A stretch of 64,000 nucleotides of DNA from Conchocele bisecta. Its lineage: Eukaryota; Mollusca; Bivalvia; Lucinida; Thyasiridae. Below, piece after piece: positions 62,080 through 64,000 of this stretch. Every line of letters begins with the position of its first letter. The stretch's first letter is position 1. The stretch is taken from positions 55,169,968-55,233,967 of the forward strand of contig CM055273.1 in the NCBI GenBank assembly GCA_029237695.1. The letters run 5' to 3'. The position numbers and the translations under genes were made by a program. The notes below the pieces were generated by a model. That model was given only the letters and a program-made list of their open reading frames with translations. It did not search any database and was not told the DNA's origin.

Positions 62080-62876
62080 GAACTCTCGGGAGGAGAAGAG
62101 TAGAAGACCGGCGATCGCCACGATTAAAGCCCAAGTATTTTTGGCGAGCCATCCGGCTGTTTTTGATAACATAGATAACAATTAGGAGACGACACTCCCG
62201 ATCAACCCAGGCAGTGCGGCAACCGCCTTTACAGCTAATTTAGCCAGGAGATTGGCTAAGGCTTTTAGATGCTTTTTCGCCCACTCCTTTGCTCCGCCGG
62301 ATGGCGCGGGTGCTGACGCGTGTGCAGCCGCCGCACCGCCTACGAGCAGCTCGATAGCTAGAACTATAGTGGATATGGTCATGCCGAGAGCTGCGAGGAT
62401 GCTTGTATCGTGACGCCCTGCTCTCTGAACAGAGTGCGAAGTCGCTCACCGAGTGTCGTGTCCTCGTGCATAACCCTCGATATTGTTTCGAGGATCCGAC
62501 TTATCTGGGTGCGGAGCGCCTCACGGCAAGCCGATGCAGCCTCCAAGCGAGCTTCTCGTTCATTCCGCAGGCGTTCGGTGATCCGCTCGGTAGATTCTCT
62601 ATCGTCACGGACTTCCCCAAGTTTTCTTTCTTCTAGCGCGATATGTTCATCCAGCGCCGTTTGTTTGGAGAGGTTATGGACCAATTCACCCCGGACTGTT
62701 TGCATAACCTTATCGAGGCCCCGGAGTTCACGAAGAGGTAACGTTGGGTCATCCATCGTGCTGAGTATTCCATCTATCTCGCTTTCGTTGAGCTCCATTG
62801 TGTGAATAGCGTCGGTGGCTACACGAGGGACCTCGCTAAGCTCGACAGTTTCTATCGCGGCGGCCGTCTTCGCCAT
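62059..62876 (-). pseudogene. Virus-like gene V7, coiled coil plus hydrophobic/amphipathic tail, broken twice
   Basis: Starts MAKTAAAIETVELSEVPRVA. A long charged helix follows (LRELRGLDKVMQTVRGELVH, then EALRTQISRILETISRVMHE and LGERLRTLFREQGVTI). The frame changes around 62402-62408 into SILAALGMTISTIVLAIELL, then a small-residue linker. After that come the amphipathic helix AKKHLKALANLLAKLAVKAV and ALPGLIGSVVS, an in-frame TAA (62182-62184), and a further Trp-bearing hydrophobic stretch (WALIVAIAGLLLF) to the stop at 62059. The open 66-codon segment could alternatively be its own gene, since its ATG overlaps the upstream TGA. Membrane insertion or capsid-interior roles are possible. Confidence 0.6.
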
Positions 62877-62891
62877 TGTTTCGTCGGTAGA

Positions 62892-63305
62892 CTATAGGGC
62901 CTCTACAGCGCGGGCCGGCATAATTGTTTTACCACGCTTCCAATTTGGGAATCCGAATTCGTCCTTTACGATTTGGCCACCGCCCCTGTTTCCGGCAATG
63001 GTGTTCAGCGCTAGGGGTTTTCCGGTCCTCATATTGACTATCGGGATATTTGATGCTTTTAGTCGCAACCTACCCTTCAGATCCAATTCGAACTTGGAGT
63101 AGTCGCGGCCGACAAATGGGACCTCACCTTTTTCTGACAAACTGTTGTAGTAGTCGTCTACAGCTGACTTGACTAATTCCTGACTTAGACTAATGGTGCT
63201 GGTAGGGCCACCTATTTCCCCCAATTCACGAATTGGAACTGGAGTCTCTATGAAGGGCGTTTCGGCATCGATGTCATCATCGATGTCATCATCGATGTAT
63301 GACAT
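62892..63305 (-). CDS. Virus-like gene V8, 137-residue protein with Asp-rich head
   Basis: Starts MSYIDDDIDDDIDAETPFIE. The middle is helical (SQELVKSAVDDYYNSLSEKG). A conserved-looking end follows (MRTGKPLALNTIAGNRGGGQ). Intact. The Asp-rich head is encoded by the ATCGATGTC repeat array. Function not recognised. It lies 15 bp upstream of V7 on the same strand and divergent from V9. Confidence 0.6.
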   Translation of the reverse strand: MSYIDDDIDDDIDAETPFIETPVPIRELGEIGGPTSTISLSQELVKSAVDDYYNSLSEKGEVPFVGRDYSKFELDLKGRLRLKASNIPIVNMRTGKPLALNTIAGNRGGGQIVKDEFGFPNWKRGKTIMPARAVEAL

Positions 63306-63345
63306 CGATGATTGTCATCATCGATGACATCATCGATGTCATCAT
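63268..63345. repeat. ATCGATGTCATC palindromic array between V8 and V9
   Basis: Units of ATCGATGTCATC repeat left of 63305 in one orientation and right of it in the other (TCATCATCGATGACATC), giving nested palindromes. The left part is coding for V8; the right part is the divergent intergenic region. Confidence 0.8.
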
Positions 63346-63402
63346 CTCGGCCGACTTCGTCCATACGTCCAAAACCATACGGGTTTAATAGAGTATTTAA
63401 AT

Positions 63403-64000
63403 ATGTCTTCGATTCAATACGGCCGCAAACTCAATCCATACCGCAGACTGCGGGAGCCCCTAGGGGCGAAAGGCGTGAGACAAAGCGTCGTTATTACGAA
63501 CAACCCATCGACGATCGACCAGAACCAGCAGCTCTTGGCCCGCTTTCCCAACCTCGGAGCTAATGACGTCATTGTGCCGGGGACTGTTCGCCTCGCTTTC
63601 ACTATTTCGCTGACGTCGACGGACGCGGACCGAACCGTCGTTCAGAACCTGGGTCGCGCCATCGTCAAGAAGACCATGATAATGATTTCTGGTAATGAGG
63701 TGATGTCGATCGACGACAGCGACGTCTACCATTGTTACCAGGATCTGTGGAAGACGGCGCAAGAGCGCGAAAATGCGGTCTATCAGGGTATTGACACTAG
63801 CAAAAATAAGAACGTAACCAGACTTAGAATCGGGGCTGGTAACAAGGCAGATAACGACGCGAGTGACAACGCGATCGCGGCCGCTTACGGCAATCGCTTC
63901 TACATCCCGCTCGACTTTGAGTTGCTGGAGAGTCACATGCCCTACTATCAGAGCGCGTTGGCTGACCGCGAATACGAACTAACGTTCAACGACTACGGCC
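63403..64000 (+). CDS. Virus-like gene V9, major-capsid-like protein, cut by window edge
   Basis: Open from ATG 63403 for 199 codons to the window end with no stop. It begins MSSIQYGRKLNPYRRLREPL. Then come LLARFPNLGANDVIVPGTVR-LAFTISL, NLGRAIVKKTMIMISGNEVM then SIDDSDVYHCYQDLW, and YGNRFYIPLDFELLESHMPY then YELTF. The sequence 'strand, conserved G-R-A-x-[VI]-K-x-[IVM], D-x-x-D-x-W, then IPLxF-x-L plus a closing YELTF strand' is the layout of the first jelly roll in double-jelly-roll major capsid proteins of the NCLDV/virophage/polinton type. No lesion in this part. The second jelly roll should lie beyond the window. Confidence 0.65.
   Translation, partial: MSSIQYGRKLNPYRRLREPLGAKGVRQSVVITNNPSTIDQNQQLLARFPNLGANDVIVPGTVRLAFTISLTSTDADRTVVQNLGRAIVKKTMIMISGNEVMSIDDSDVYHCYQDLWKTAQERENAVYQGIDTSKNKNVTRLRIGAGNKADNDASDNAIAAAYGNRFYIPLDFELLESHMPYYQSALADREYELTFNDYG

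Noticed and set aside
61980..62174. Arg-rich + strand ORF resembling a small DNA-packaging protein
   Set aside because: It is a shadow of the - strand V7 tail, which has a coherent hydrophobic protein in its own frame and continues past a stop.
62379..62382. ATGA overlap as proof of two coupled genes in V7
   Set aside because: Sensible protein sequence exists upstream of that ATG in the second frame, so a frameshift in one gene explains it better; not fully excluded.
63394..63402. TATTTAAAT as a TATA box for V9
   Set aside because: It abuts the ATG, leaving no room for a leader; probably just AT-rich start context unless the true start is internal.

Overview
The window looks like a piece of an intron-rich invertebrate nuclear genome. 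Two things point to a mollusc, most likely a bivalve. One is a 49-kb host gene with small GT-AG exons. The other is introns packed with dozens of short foldback (MITE-like) repeats in about twenty families. The species call is an impression, not a result. Bases 1-56 are an assembly gap.

Host gene 1 (4881-54023, + strand) is a complete membrane receptor guanylate cyclase. I could place 24 coding exons whose phases all match. They total 3564 bp, or 1187 residues plus a stop. In order they encode a signal peptide, a natriuretic-peptide-receptor-type ligand-binding ectodomain, one transmembrane helix, a basic juxtamembrane stretch, a kinase-homology pseudokinase, a dimerisation coiled coil, a guanylate cyclase catalytic domain and a Ser/Asn-rich tail. 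The cyclase metal-binding, guanine-selecting and transition-state residues are all present. The introns hold the repeat families (named F1-F20 below), a 36-bp minisatellite, several tandem arrays, three extra partial copies of exon 18 and one hybrid MITE.

Host gene 2 is represented only by what looks like the last coding exon (56827-57057, - strand) of a group II pyridoxal-phosphate amino-acid decarboxylase. The rest is not visible. A non-LTR retrotransposon RT carboxyl-terminal fragment lies at 16850-17161 (- strand).

The right end (about 58433-64000, running off the window) is very different. It holds nine tightly packed, intronless genes on both strands, with divergent and convergent pairs and overlaps of a few bases. 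The rightmost (63403 to beyond 64000, +) has the layout of the first jelly roll of a double-jelly-roll major capsid protein. Its neighbours include a beta-rich putative minor capsid protein, coiled-coil proteins, a tail-anchored proline-rich protein and a protein with an amphipathic/hydrophobic carboxyl end. I read this as an endogenous copy of a polinton-like or adinto-like DNA virus. Five of the nine genes carry frameshifts or stops, most of them one-base changes in or next to homopolymers, while the capsid gene and three small genes are open as far as seen. No polymerase, integrase, ATPase or protease is in view; these would have to lie beyond position 64000.
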